Assembly: GCF_017377855.1 (NCBI RefSeq) | Contig: NZ_JAFREP010000004.1 | Coordinates: 372,001-436,000, forward strand | Source of the DNA: Acanthopleuribacter pedis | GTDB taxonomy: Bacteria; Acidobacteriota; Holophagae; Acanthopleuribacterales; Acanthopleuribacteraceae | Direction: 5' to 3' | Length of the DNA: 64,000 nt | Shown: one piece after another, positions 33,588 through 43,285 of the stretch | Numbering within the stretch: position 1 is the stretch's first letter | Layout: every line of letters begins with the position of its first letter | Notes under the pieces: model-generated | The model's input: only the letters and a program-made list of their open reading frames with translations | Told to the model about the DNA's origin: nothing | Databases searched by the model: none | Program-made: the position numbers and the translations under genes

Positions 33588-36500
33588 ATGAACTACCGCT
33601 TGATGACCCTGTTCCTTTGCGTCGCTTGGCTTTCGGCCGCGTCGCCCGCCCTTGAACCGCCCGCGGCAACCGAGCGAGACGCGGCGGCCTCCGTCGTCCT
33701 CCAGAACGCCACCGACCAAGCATGGGCTTGGCTGCGGCGAAACCGGCCCGCCGACCCCGAGGGGCGTCGTATCTGGCGCTTGACCCGCCACAAAGAAAGT
33801 TTGCTCGGCCATCATTTCACCTTTACCCGCGTCCTCGACGGGATTCCCGTCCACGGTGAAGAAGCGACGGTTTCCCTCAACAAACGCGACGGCCTGCAAT
33901 ACCAGGGTTTTCTGCCTGAGCAAAGCCGCCTTCCACCGCGCCGGGCCGCGAAAAACCTGCTCAATGCAGACGACGCCCTCGAAATCGCCTGGCAGGATTT
34001 GGATGTGCGCGGCGACCTTGGCGCCGAACCCCGTGCCGCACGCCGTTACCTATATGTCGACGGCCGTCCGCGTTTGGTTTGGCTGGTGGAAATCTTGACG
34101 AGCGAACCCCAAGGCGATTGGGCCGTGTTTGTTGACGCCGTCGACGGCGCCGTGTTGAACACCCACAACCGTCAGCGTTACCACGGCCGCGGCGAGCCAC
34201 GCCAAGCCGCCGAGCTCCCGCCCCGCAACCGCGCCGAGGCCGTGGCTTGGTTCCGCACCCAACGCGCTTTGCGTACGGCGCCGGCGCGCCCCGCCAAACG
34301 CGCCGACGGCAGCGCCACCCTGTTCGATCCCGATCCGATCACCACGCTTGGCGACTTCGACCTCACCGACGCATCGCCGCCCGAGGCTTTTGCCGACGCT
34401 TATTTCCTGCGTACCCTGCGCGATATCAGCACCGCGGAGGGGCGTTTCCATCTGTCCGGGCCCTGGGTGCAAATCGTGGATTTCGAGGCGCCTAACACCG
34501 CGCCGACCACCACGGCGGACGGTTTTTGGCAGTTCGCGCGCGGGCAACAAGGCTTTAACGACGCCATGAGTTACTACCACATCGACGAAAACCAGCGTTA
34601 CCTGCAAAAGCTCGGTTTCGTCGGCGCGACCGGCATTCAGGACGGTCCCATTTCAGTCGACGCCGACGGCCGCTTCGGCAACGATGATTCTGTTTACACC
34701 AGTACCCAAAACACCATCGCTTTTGGGCACGGCTGCGTGGACGACAACGAGGATGCCGACGTCATCATCCACGAGTACGGCCATGCGATTCAGTTCGATG
34801 TGGCGCCGGGTTTCTTCTCCGGCGGCGGCGATACCTTCATGCTCGGTGAAGGGTTCGGCGATTACTGGGCGGGCAGCTGGAGTTTGCGCTCGCTGCAGGG
34901 ATTGCAAGTGCGCCCCGAATGGGTGTTTGCTTGGGATGCTTTTGGTGGCTGTTGGGCCGGCCGCCTGCTCAACGACTTTGAACAGAAATACGACCCCGAA
35001 ATGACCTACTTCAGGCACGAGCACGGTCAAATTTGGTCGACCGGTGCCTTCCAAGCTTTGTTGGAACTGATGCGGCGCGGGATTCCCCGCGAGCAGGTCG
35101 ACCAAATCGTGATCGAAAGCATGTTTGGTTTGGGTCGCGGTGTCACCGCCCCGCAATGGAGCGCCGCGATTGTCGCCACCGCCGCGCGGTTGTACCCGGA
35201 GGGACCGCACGCCCGCGTGTTTCAAAACGCCTTCGCGCGCCAAAATCTCGTCGATCCCGTTGCGGCCTACACCTACGTCAGCGCCCACATTCCCCCCGCT
35301 TCAGCTTCTTGGCAAAGCCAGGTTGCCGTTGCCAATCCTAACCGTGAGGCGGCCACCATCATCGTGACCACCTACAGCGACGCGGACGGCGCCTTCGCGG
35401 AACAAGCTCGCGAAACCCATATCCTGGCCGCGGGTGCATCCCTCACTTTGGTTCCCGCGGGCGACGGTCAGCGCTGGTTGCGCCTTGAAAGCAGTTTACC
35501 CTTGGCCGGCCACAGCTTGCTCAGTCGCCACATCGACGATACGACCGGTCGTGAATCGGCCGCTTTGCCGCTTGCCGCCCTGGGCGCGAGCGGGCAGACC
35601 TTCGTGTTGCCCCATGTTCCCGCCGACCGCGCGCGCTTTTGGTCGGGTTGGGTGTTGGTGAATCCGGTGAATCGGGAAATCAATCTGGAAATTGAGTTAA
35701 TAGGCGAACGCGGCGGCGATCTAAGCCGGCTCTTGCGGGATGATGCCCCGTTTGGGTTGGCGCCTTTCCAAAAATGGGTCGGTTTCTTGGCCGAGGGTCC
35801 CGCCGGCGAGCCCGGTTTGTTTGACGACACGGATTCGGAGGAACGGGTCGCCTGGGTGCGTATCCGATCTGATCAGGCCGTCAACAGCTTCCAGCTTTAC
35901 GGTTACCGCGCGGACCGCGGCGAGGCGGCCGTGGCCGCGGTGGCCGCCTTACCCGACCAAGTTCGCGCGCTGCAACCGATCAACCTGGCCACCGGTGAAC
36001 TGGATTGGAACGGTTTCGCCGTGGTGAATCCCAACGACGCGGATGCCGATGTCAACCTGGTGGTTTACGGGGCGGAAGGTCGCATCTTTGCCGAGGAAAC
36101 CGTGCGCATTCCCCCACGCGGCAAAAGCTTGGGCCTGAACATCAAAGGCGGTGTGTTTGCGTTTCCCACCGATGCGCCGCGGATTCAGGTCGAGGGTGAC
36201 GCGGTCCACACCCTGGTGGCACGTAGCGACAAGCCGCTGCGTTTTTTCGGGTTAAGCGGAGATCACGGCAACAGCACCCTCGACGGGGCCGCCGCCGAGG
36301 GTTTGGTGACCCACGCCTTGTTCGTGCAGCCCGCCGGCAGCCTTTCTCTTTTTAAGGCCAAGATTCCCGGCTCCGTGGTGCTGACCCATGTGTATGAGGA
36401 CGGCGAAACCCGAGTTGAAACGTTGGAAATGGCCGTCGGTGAGCAGCGGGTCATCTCGTTAGAATCCGGTTTGCGTTCCCTTGAGCTTCGCGGCGATTTC

Positions 36501-36593
36501 GTTGTCGGCTCCTTGCAAACCAACGACCCGTCGCGCGCCTTAACCATCTTGCCGGGTCAACAAATCGAAATTCACCATCCCCAAGCACCGTAA
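33588..36593 (+). CDS. Secreted zinc metallopeptidase of the M36/M4 (fungalysin/thermolysin) type with beta modules
   Basis: The start chosen has GAGGAG upstream and begins a signal peptide (MNYRLMTLFLCVAWLSAASP); the protein is 1001 residues. Residues about 25-190 look like an FTP-type propeptide that keeps the enzyme inactive. The catalytic domain has the zinc motif H395-E-Y-G-H399 with glutamate E421 in GEGFGDYW. The C-terminal half, from about residue 565, is a series of beta-rich modules with the pattern also seen in the S33 and S8 proteins nearby (FVLPHV...FWSGWVLVNP). It is an extracellular protease, probably nutritional or host-directed. It is transcribed alone towards the S8 protease gene. 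Confidence 0.9.
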   Translation: MNYRLMTLFLCVAWLSAASPALEPPAATERDAAASVVLQNATDQAWAWLRRNRPADPEGRRIWRLTRHKESLLGHHFTFTRVLDGIPVHGEEATVSLNKRDGLQYQGFLPEQSRLPPRRAAKNLLNADDALEIAWQDLDVRGDLGAEPRAARRYLYVDGRPRLVWLVEILTSEPQGDWAVFVDAVDGAVLNTHNRQRYHGRGEPRQAAELPPRNRAEAVAWFRTQRALRTAPARPAKRADGSATLFDPDPITTLGDFDLTDASPPEAFADAYFLRTLRDISTAEGRFHLSGPWVQIVDFEAPNTAPTTTADGFWQFARGQQGFNDAMSYYHIDENQRYLQKLGFVGATGIQDGPISVDADGRFGNDDSVYTSTQNTIAFGHGCVDDNEDADVIIHEYGHAIQFDVAPGFFSGGGDTFMLGEGFGDYWAGSWSLRSLQGLQVRPEWVFAWDAFGGCWAGRLLNDFEQKYDPEMTYFRHEHGQIWSTGAFQALLELMRRGIPREQVDQIVIESMFGLGRGVTAPQWSAAIVATAARLYPEGPHARVFQNAFARQNLVDPVAAYTYVSAHIPPASASWQSQVAVANPNREAATIIVTTYSDADGAFAEQARETHILAAGASLTLVPAGDGQRWLRLESSLPLAGHSLLSRHIDDTTGRESAALPLAALGASGQTFVLPHVPADRARFWSGWVLVNPVNREINLEIELIGERGGDLSRLLRDDAPFGLAPFQKWVGFLAEGPAGEPGLFDDTDSEERVAWVRIRSDQAVNSFQLYGYRADRGEAAVAAVAALPDQVRALQPINLATGELDWNGFAVVNPNDADADVNLVVYGAEGRIFAEETVRIPPRGKSLGLNIKGGVFAFPTDAPRIQVEGDAVHTLVARSDKPLRFFGLSGDHGNSTLDGAAAEGLVTHALFVQPAGSLSLFKAKIPGSVVLTHVYEDGETRVETLEMAVGEQRVISLESGLRSLELRGDFVVGSLQTNDPSRALTILPGQQIEIHHPQAP

Positions 36594-36627
36594 AAAAACA
36601 GCCGCAACCACTAAATGGGGTTGCGGC
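36592..36627 (-). terminator. Intrinsic terminator of the S8 peptidase gene
   Basis: GCCGCAACC (36601-36609) pairs with GGTTGCGGC (36619-36627). On the minus strand the stem is followed by a run of seven T residues (36592-36598), directly after the S8 gene stop. It may also slow plus-strand transcription from the M36 gene. Confidence 0.85.
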
Positions 36628-36636
36628 CGCTCTTGT

Positions 36637-39600
36637 CTAATGGAAACGGGCGGCTTTGCTCATGGAGGCTTCGCCCGCCTCATTGAAGTGAAACACCGTC
36701 CCGGCGAGGGGCAGGTCGGCGCGCGACTGGACGCGAACCGCGACCGTTTCGTCCTCTGCGCCGAGTGGTAAAAAGTCTTCAAGCGGTAGGACCAAGGGAC
36801 GGCCGACCGACAAGGTTCGCGTTGTTTCCAACCTGCCGCCGTCGCCGCGGAAGACCGTCACCAGCACCTCGCTTTCGGTTTCGGCACGGGGTGCCGTGAC
36901 CACCATGGCGGAGAAACCGTGGCGGGGAACCAGGGCGAAATCGAGGATAGGCCCGCGTTCCTCGTCTTTGACCGCGGTCGTCATGCTGGGCGACGGCAGG
37001 CCCCTGTTGTTGGTGGCCAGGGTGGTGTAGGTCACGTCGAGATCGCCGTGCAAGCCCTGCAAAGTCAGGGTGTAGCCTTTTCCGAACGGAAACAAATCGG
37101 CCGCGTGGAGAACCGTTAAACCACGCTCAATCGGGCGGGTGATGGTGATGGGTGCCGTGTCTTCACTGGGATAAGCGGTGAAAACAGCCTTTGCCATGCG
37201 GGGGCCGCGATTGACCAGGGTGATCTCACTGACCCAGCGATCATTGGCAACCACCCAGGGAATGAGTTGTTCCGTGGCAACACCCGTTCGCCAGGACAAG
37301 GCCGTCGCCATCGCCGGTGCGCGCTGTTCGTTAAAACTGAACACCGTGCCGGCCAGGGGCGCGCCGCTTTCAGTGGTCGCGCGCAGGTGCATGGTGGTTT
37401 CGAAGCGATCCGCGTCGAAGAATTGCGCCAAGGTGAACGCACCGGGCCGTCCCTCGGTTAGGGTTAGGCTGTGGCGGCCGATTTCCCCGCCGGCACCGCT
37501 CAGAACAAGATCAACCCGTTCATCGTCTGGTGTGGTTCCCGTTTGGGCCGGTGCCGTTAAGACCAGGGCCGGAATCAGATCGCGGGCCAGGTAACCGAAA
37601 GTCAGTTCCGGTGACCATTGGTTTTCCGGGAGGCCCGTGGTTTGCGCCGGTGCCGCGTTGTGATTGCGGGTGGTGAAGGCGCAGCGCACGTTGATGTCTT
37701 CCGCGACCATGCGCAAACTGTAGCGGTCCAAGCCGGGGAAGAGGTGTTGCGGGCTGGGCGTTTGCAGGCTGTGCGCGGGTAAGATGATGGTGCGCCGGCG
37801 GGTTTCGCCGCTGTCGGCGGCGGCGGTTAGCTGCACGGTTTGGGTTTGGTCCGTGCCGTTAAAAAAAGCGAGTTGGTTTTGGAACCGTTCGTTGTTGACG
37901 ACCCAGGGGATCAGGGTCGCGTGGCCGCGGTGCAAGTAACCGGGCACGATCAGTTCCGTTTCTCCACCGGTGCGCGGGTCCAGGGCGGTGACCTGCAGGT
38001 CGATTCGCTGATCCAGAGCGGGAACGGGTGGTTGGCAATGGTACCGGCCCACTTGGTTTGGATCGCGGGTGATATCCAAGGGTTGCCAGTCCGTTTCCCC
38101 GCCGCGGCGAGCGGCGACGGCCACCACCAGGTTGGTTTCATCAAAGGTGAAATCGGGATCGTCCGGCTGGTGGGTAGCCCGATCCAAGAAATCCAGGGTC
38201 AATCGGCCGTCGCTGTAGGCGGCGCGACCCACAACCGGGGAAGCCGCGTGGTGGCGAGTTTCACCGTCGTAACGGGCGCGGTACCTTGCTGATGCGCCGC
38301 CGATAGTTAGGTGGATCTCGTAATCGCCAGGCCCCCAGTCGGTTGCGCGTTCAAGGACGGCCCACAGGTTCTCCTGATCGACCAGGACCCTGTCGTCGCG
38401 GATGACCGTGATTTGGAATGCGGCGCCCGCGCCGATGCCGTCTGAATTGACGGCCATGTCGGCGAAACGCAAGCTGTCGAGAACCAAACGCAAGCGGTCG
38501 GGATCAAATGCCAAGCCCAGGTGCGGGATCGGATTGCCGCCGTTGAGGTTGATCCTTGTGCGCGGTGTCCCCTCGGTGAGCGGCCAAACATCTTCCGGGC
38601 CGCGTCGTCGGTGGGCCAGGAGTGTCCCCTTCTCGGTTACCTGGTAGATCGGGGTGATGCTGCCGCCGCTGACGCCGTTGCGTACCGATTCCGTCGACAG
38701 CCAAAAACCAAGATGTTGCGCCTCGTTGCCCTTACGCCGCGGCAGCAGCGAGGACCAATCGGCCGGCACATAGAGTTCCAGGTTTTGGCGGCCTTTGAGG
38801 TGGTGCTCGCGTGGGTCACCCTCGGGATCGGGAATCGGTTGGATGATGCGATTGCCGAAAAACCAATGACCGCGGTCTGAGTTAACTTCCAGGTACAGTG
38901 AACTCGCGTCGGCGGCCGCGGCGAGGTCCAGGTCGACGGGAATTTTGACAAAGTCGCGCACATCAAAAACAGGGCTGGGTTCGTCACCGAAGTTGCGCAG
39001 CGGGGCCCCCATCAGGGCGACCCGATTGGCGCCCAGGTCCACCAGGGCCATGGCGGTGAGGTCGAGGTACGCCGGCAGGTCGGTGGTGCGTACTTCCTGG
39101 GGAAACTTGTTGTTGGTGTCGTGGAGGGCACCGCCGCGAGGGCGCGGGTAGGCAAGGTGATGAACCAACAGGTTTTGGTGGGTGAAGGTTTGTTCGCGGC
39201 CGTCCAAACCGATAAATCGCGGCGACCAGGTGTTGGTGCAATCGGCCGGGTCAAAAGTAATCCGCGTATCATTCTCAACCTCGATTTCCTTGTACCAAAC
39301 ATAATCGCGTGTCGCGTTTTGGCCGACAAACGCGGAAGCGTGAACCAGAATCGATTGCGGGCCCGGCTCGGCGAACAGGTCTTGGGAACCGAAAAAGTCC
39401 TCGTCGGGCGAGAGATCCTCGCCAATTGTTCCCGCGTGCAGGATGATGCTCTGGTTGTCTTTTGGAACCAGGTCAACCTTCAGGTACTTGTCGGCGAACA
39501 AAGCGACGCGTTGGTTTTGCCCGTCGGTTGAGACTTGGATGGGTAGCTGAAAAAACCAACCGTGTTTGCGGCTGTATTCGCCGCGGCGGTTGTCGACGGT

Positions 39601-41112
39601 GATCGTCGCCGTGACGGTTTCCGTTTCGCCGGGGCCCAGGCGCAGGGTGGTTTCGGAGAGTGTTGCCGTGACCGAAACCCCGAGCGGGCGTTGCGCGCGT
39701 GGGGACAGGGTGACGGTGTGCGCCTCCTCAGCGTGGTTGGTGATCCTGAGCGAAACACCTTGTTGCCAGGATGCCGTTTTTTGGTTGATGCGGCCAAGGT
39801 AGGTTCGCGTGCTTTCCACTTGGAGCCTGTTGTTGAGGACCGCGTCCAAACGCAGCGCGCCGCTGCCCGCCGCGTAAAAAGGTGCGTCGCCGACCGGTTC
39901 GCTGGTGGTCATTAACCGTTGTTTGACCTGTTCCGGGGTGAAATCGGGGAAACGTTGCAGAATGGCCGCCGCCGCGCCTGCGACCGCCGGTGACGCCATG
40001 GAGGTGCCGCTTGCCTCACCGTATTGGTTGCCCGGCATGGTGGAGGTGAGGGTGCCTAGTGCCGCCAGATCCGGCTTGGCGATTTGGGGTCGGCCGGGGC
40101 CGAATGAGGAATAGCCTGCGACCGCGCCCGCTTGATCCAGGGCGGCCACGGTTACCGCAAGCCGCGCCGAGCCGGGGCTGTCGACGCGGTAGCGCTGGTT
40201 GCCGTTGTTGCCGGCCGCGACCACAACCACCATGCCGATTTCCACCGCGGCGTCGACCGCTTTGCTGAGGATATCGTCGGCGTGGCCGGGTCCGCCCAGG
40301 CTGAGGTTGACCACGTCGGCGGCGTCATCGGTTAGCGGGTTCTGGTCCGGGTCGGCGGCGCGTTCTAGAGCCGCAATGATGTCGGTGTCCAGGCCGCCGA
40401 ACGGGCCGAGCACGCGGTAGGCGAGTAACTTGGCCTTGGGGGCGATTCCCTTGACCTGGCCGTCACCCGCGGCAATGCCGGCAACGTGGGTTCCGTGCCA
40501 ATGCCCGTCCATGGGATCGCTGTCGTTGTCGACAAAGTCGTAACCGCCGATGACCTTAAACTCCGGCCCAAACCCACCACCCAGATCGGGGTGGCTGTAG
40601 TCAACGCCGGTATCGATGATCGCGATCACCCGGCCTTCACCCCGGTTGGTGTCGGGGGTTTCCTTGGTTTGTTGTGCGGGTGCCGCCATGCGGGTGATCG
40701 CGGTCGGGCGCACGTGGCGTCGCTGGTTGGGACTGACCGCAATCACGCCGGGTAAATCGCGAATCCGCGCCGCCGTCGCCGCGTCAGCCTCAATCGCCAC
40801 CGCGTGGATCAAGGTTTCGTAGCGTTGTTTTTCGACAAATGCCACATCTGCCTGTTTCAGGTTACCGAGAACCTGTTGGCGAATACCGGCCAGGTGGGCG
40901 CGCTGGTCCAGCGCCGCTTTTTTGTTTCGTGCCGGGGCATGTTTCAGGTGTCGGGCAAGGGGGGCGCCTTCCAGTTGGACCAGCCAACCGTCAGCGCCGG
41001 GTTGGTCCTTGGTGAATTGTGCGGACAGGGGAAAACAAAAAAGAACGGATATCGCAAGGATGATGGGCAAGGTTAATAAACGAGCTCGAGCGGCCCGTGG
41101 AATCGGGGTCAT
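36637..41112 (-). CDS. Secreted subtilisin-family (S8) serine protease, very large
   Basis: The ATG at 41112 is preferred because AAGGAGC lies 8 bases upstream; it gives 1491 residues with a signal peptide (about 1-32). A propeptide (about 35-125) follows. The catalytic triad is D167 in IIDTGVD, H206 in HGTHVAG and S371 in GTSMASP, with oxyanion asparagine in AAGNNG. The remaining 1000 or so residues are beta-sandwich-like segments. At least two copies start with LIPWVV (N/A)N(E/D)R and are followed by a strand with LVN or FFN, shared in pattern with the S33 and M36 enzymes. It acts outside the cell. The gene is monocistronic and convergent with the M36 gene. Confidence 0.92.
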   Translation of the reverse strand: MTPIPRAARARLLTLPIILAISVLFCFPLSAQFTKDQPGADGWLVQLEGAPLARHLKHAPARNKKAALDQRAHLAGIRQQVLGNLKQADVAFVEKQRYETLIHAVAIEADAATAARIRDLPGVIAVSPNQRRHVRPTAITRMAAPAQQTKETPDTNRGEGRVIAIIDTGVDYSHPDLGGGFGPEFKVIGGYDFVDNDSDPMDGHWHGTHVAGIAAGDGQVKGIAPKAKLLAYRVLGPFGGLDTDIIAALERAADPDQNPLTDDAADVVNLSLGGPGHADDILSKAVDAAVEIGMVVVVAAGNNGNQRYRVDSPGSARLAVTVAALDQAGAVAGYSSFGPGRPQIAKPDLAALGTLTSTMPGNQYGEASGTSMASPAVAGAAAAILQRFPDFTPEQVKQRLMTTSEPVGDAPFYAAGSGALRLDAVLNNRLQVESTRTYLGRINQKTASWQQGVSLRITNHAEEAHTVTLSPRAQRPLGVSVTATLSETTLRLGPGETETVTATITVDNRRGEYSRKHGWFFQLPIQVSTDGQNQRVALFADKYLKVDLVPKDNQSIILHAGTIGEDLSPDEDFFGSQDLFAEPGPQSILVHASAFVGQNATRDYVWYKEIEVENDTRITFDPADCTNTWSPRFIGLDGREQTFTHQNLLVHHLAYPRPRGGALHDTNNKFPQEVRTTDLPAYLDLTAMALVDLGANRVALMGAPLRNFGDEPSPVFDVRDFVKIPVDLDLAAAADASSLYLEVNSDRGHWFFGNRIIQPIPDPEGDPREHHLKGRQNLELYVPADWSSLLPRRKGNEAQHLGFWLSTESVRNGVSGGSITPIYQVTEKGTLLAHRRRGPEDVWPLTEGTPRTRINLNGGNPIPHLGLAFDPDRLRLVLDSLRFADMAVNSDGIGAGAAFQITVIRDDRVLVDQENLWAVLERATDWGPGDYEIHLTIGGASARYRARYDGETRHHAASPVVGRAAYSDGRLTLDFLDRATHQPDDPDFTFDETNLVVAVAARRGGETDWQPLDITRDPNQVGRYHCQPPVPALDQRIDLQVTALDPRTGGETELIVPGYLHRGHATLIPWVVNNERFQNQLAFFNGTDQTQTVQLTAAADSGETRRRTIILPAHSLQTPSPQHLFPGLDRYSLRMVAEDINVRCAFTTRNHNAAPAQTTGLPENQWSPELTFGYLARDLIPALVLTAPAQTGTTPDDERVDLVLSGAGGEIGRHSLTLTEGRPGAFTLAQFFDADRFETTMHLRATTESGAPLAGTVFSFNEQRAPAMATALSWRTGVATEQLIPWVVANDRWVSEITLVNRGPRMAKAVFTAYPSEDTAPITITRPIERGLTVLHAADLFPFGKGYTLTLQGLHGDLDVTYTTLATNNRGLPSPSMTTAVKDEERGPILDFALVPRHGFSAMVVTAPRAETESEVLVTVFRGDGGRLETTRTLSVGRPLVLPLEDFLPLGAEDETVAVRVQSRADLPLAGTVFHFNEAGEASMSKAARFH

Positions 41113-41585
41113 GGCAAAGTGCTCCTTAATTGAACGGCTGGAAAGTATGGGTAAGTTCAACTAAGACAAGAAGAAGCAAGGATTTAATAAGATAGATGCT
41201 TGAAACGTCGCCTGCCGCCGCGGCATCGCGGCGGCATGACCCAAAGCGACATGACTTAATTAAAAGCAGGTTTAGTGCCCGTTTCCAAAAGGCCCGGTTG
41301 GCGTGGGGACGAGGCCGGTTTTAGGTCTTCAGTGATGCCGGTCTTGGTTGCAAATGTTTGATGTAAGGGATGTTGTTGGTCGTGGTGCGTTTTTTTCTCG
41401 CGCGGCGGATAAAGACATGATTGCCGGGTCGGGCGCTTTCTAGATCCCATGGGCGGCCGTTTGTCGCGGTTCTTGGTGACGGAAGAGCGGATAGACCGCT
41501 ATTGTAGAAAGCGTGCTGCCGGCTGGATGAACCCTGGACCGCGCCGGCGCGCCGGTAAACTGGAGCGGAACCACGGGGGGAAACC
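41113..41585. other. Intergenic region between the S8 protease and VTT-domain genes
   Basis: About 470 bases between divergent genes. Overlapping short frames look non-coding. No RNA gene, repeat copy or clear terminator was found. Confidence 0.55.
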
Positions 41586-42257
41586 ATGCGACCGTTGCTA
41601 AAAATCATGCTGATGCTGTTTTTGTTTTTCACCGCGATGTTGCTGGTGCTGAAATTCACCGGGATCCTTACGGTGGACAACATCCAGGCTTGGCTGGCCC
41701 ACGCGGATACCGTGGCGCCTTTGTATGTCGGCCTCTTGGTGATCCTGCTGTTGTTTGCCGATTTGTTCGTGGCGGTGCCGACCCTGACGATTATGATCCT
41801 TGCCGGCCATTTTCTCGGCCCGGTTGCGGGCGCCGCTGTGGCGATTACCGGCTCCGCACTGGCCGCTTTTACCGGTTACACGCTCGCTTATCTCAAAGGG
41901 GAACCCCTGGTTGCCCTGCTCATCAAAGATCAAAAAGAACGAGACAGCGCGAAAGAGACCTTTCTGGAATACGGCGTGATCATGATTTTGCTGGCGCGCG
42001 CCTTGCCCGTATTGCCCGAGGTCACCGCCTGTTTGGCCGGGTTGACGCGCATGCCGTTGCTGAAATTCACCGCGGCCTGGAGTCTCAGTTGTGTGCCCTA
42101 CGCGGTGATTGCAACCTACGCGGGTTCGATCAGCAGCCTGGCCAATCCGATGCCCGCTATTTTTACCGCAATTGGTTTGGCGACCTTATTCGGCACTGCT
42201 TGGTTGATTTTTTCGCGAACCAAATTATCCCGCGACCGCCGCTCCGCCTTTAATTAG
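41586..42257 (+). CDS. VTT-domain (DedA/TVP38 family) membrane protein
   Basis: The 223-residue protein has about five or six hydrophobic segments and the VTT features: FVAVPTLTIMILAGHFLGP in the first half and a conserved ARALPVLPEV motif near 140. Related proteins act in lipid or undecaprenyl-phosphate flipping and membrane homeostasis; the exact role here is unknown. The last 8 bases overlap the convergent LysR gene. It is probably monocistronic. Confidence 0.88.
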   Translation: MRPLLKIMLMLFLFFTAMLLVLKFTGILTVDNIQAWLAHADTVAPLYVGLLVILLLFADLFVAVPTLTIMILAGHFLGPVAGAAVAITGSALAAFTGYTLAYLKGEPLVALLIKDQKERDSAKETFLEYGVIMILLARALPVLPEVTACLAGLTRMPLLKFTAAWSLSCVPYAVIATYAGSISSLANPMPAIFTAIGLATLFGTAWLIFSRTKLSRDRRSAFN

Positions 42258-43170
42258 CCTGCATCCAATTGAGCGCACCCTCCGCGGTGCGGTCGATGCC
42301 CTGATAATCCGCTTCCGAAATAGCGCGGATCACCACCTCGGCCGCGCGGGTTTTGGGGCGGTCGTGGCGGTACACCAAACAAATCACATCGTGGTACGAG
42401 GGCGTATTCGGGATCGGTTCCACCGGGCTGCCGGGAAAAGCCAGCGCAATCGTGGCCGGCAATAAACCCGCGCCGCCGCCCGCCGCGATCATGTGGTGAA
42501 TGACGCCTAGGTCTGTGCTGTAACGGAACCGTGTTTGCTTGAGGAAGCCCCGTCGTTTGGCTTCCCCCAACAAGGTTTCGCTTTGACGAAGGTTCGGCGG
42601 TAGCCACAGCACGCTGTCGGGTCCCGTTAAATCCTGCAAACCGTTTGGTTGCTGGTGGGTCCAGTAACCGATGAAGTCGTTGTACAGCTTGCGGATGACC
42701 AGATCCTGGTGTGCCGGCGGATTGACCACAATGCCGAAATCCAAGTTTCGGTTGATGACCGCCTCGGCTATGTTGCGCGAGAGATCGTGGGTCAGGCGCA
42801 GTTCCAAGGCCGGGTAGTCCATCAGCAGTTGCGGCAGAAAGCAGGGCAAGGTGTAAGTACCCAGCATCGCGTAAACGCCGAGGGTGTAGGTGCCGCGTAC
42901 TTCCTCGCTGTCCGTCTGAATTTCGTCGCTCAGATTTTGGAATTCCTGGATCAGGTTACCCGTGTGTTCCAACAAGGCCTTGCCCGCCCGCGTGAGGGTG
43001 ACGCCCCGGTTACCGCGCACCAGTAAGGGTTTGCCCAGCTCGCGCTCCAGCTTTTTCATCGTCCAACTCACCGTGGGTTGGCTCAGGTTTAGCACGCGCG
43101 CCGCGGCGGAAACTTTGCCCAGGCGCGCTACCTCACGAAACGCTTTTAGATCAGCCAGTGAAATGTCCAT
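42250..43170 (-). CDS. LysR-family transcriptional regulator
   Basis: The 306-residue protein has an N-terminal winged helix-turn-helix (about 4-62, LGKVSAAARVLNLSQPTVSWTMKKLERELG) and a periplasmic-binding-protein-like effector domain (about 90-300). It is divergent from the drug-transporter gene with 115 bases between, the usual layout for a LysR regulator and its target. The co-inducer is unknown. Confidence 0.93.
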   Translation of the reverse strand: MDISLADLKAFREVARLGKVSAAARVLNLSQPTVSWTMKKLERELGKPLLVRGNRGVTLTRAGKALLEHTGNLIQEFQNLSDEIQTDSEEVRGTYTLGVYAMLGTYTLPCFLPQLLMDYPALELRLTHDLSRNIAEAVINRNLDFGIVVNPPAHQDLVIRKLYNDFIGYWTHQQPNGLQDLTGPDSVLWLPPNLRQSETLLGEAKRRGFLKQTRFRYSTDLGVIHHMIAAGGGAGLLPATIALAFPGSPVEPIPNTPSYHDVICLVYRHDRPKTRAAEVVIRAISEADYQGIDRTAEGALNWMQAN

Positions 43171-43285
43171 GGAACCCTCCGCTATAAAGAAAGCCTATCA
43201 CGAGTATAAAGACAATCAGCTTTTCATTAATACCAGCGTCGCGGAGAATGGGGACCTCAAACGATGATGGAACCGGGAGGTCCTT

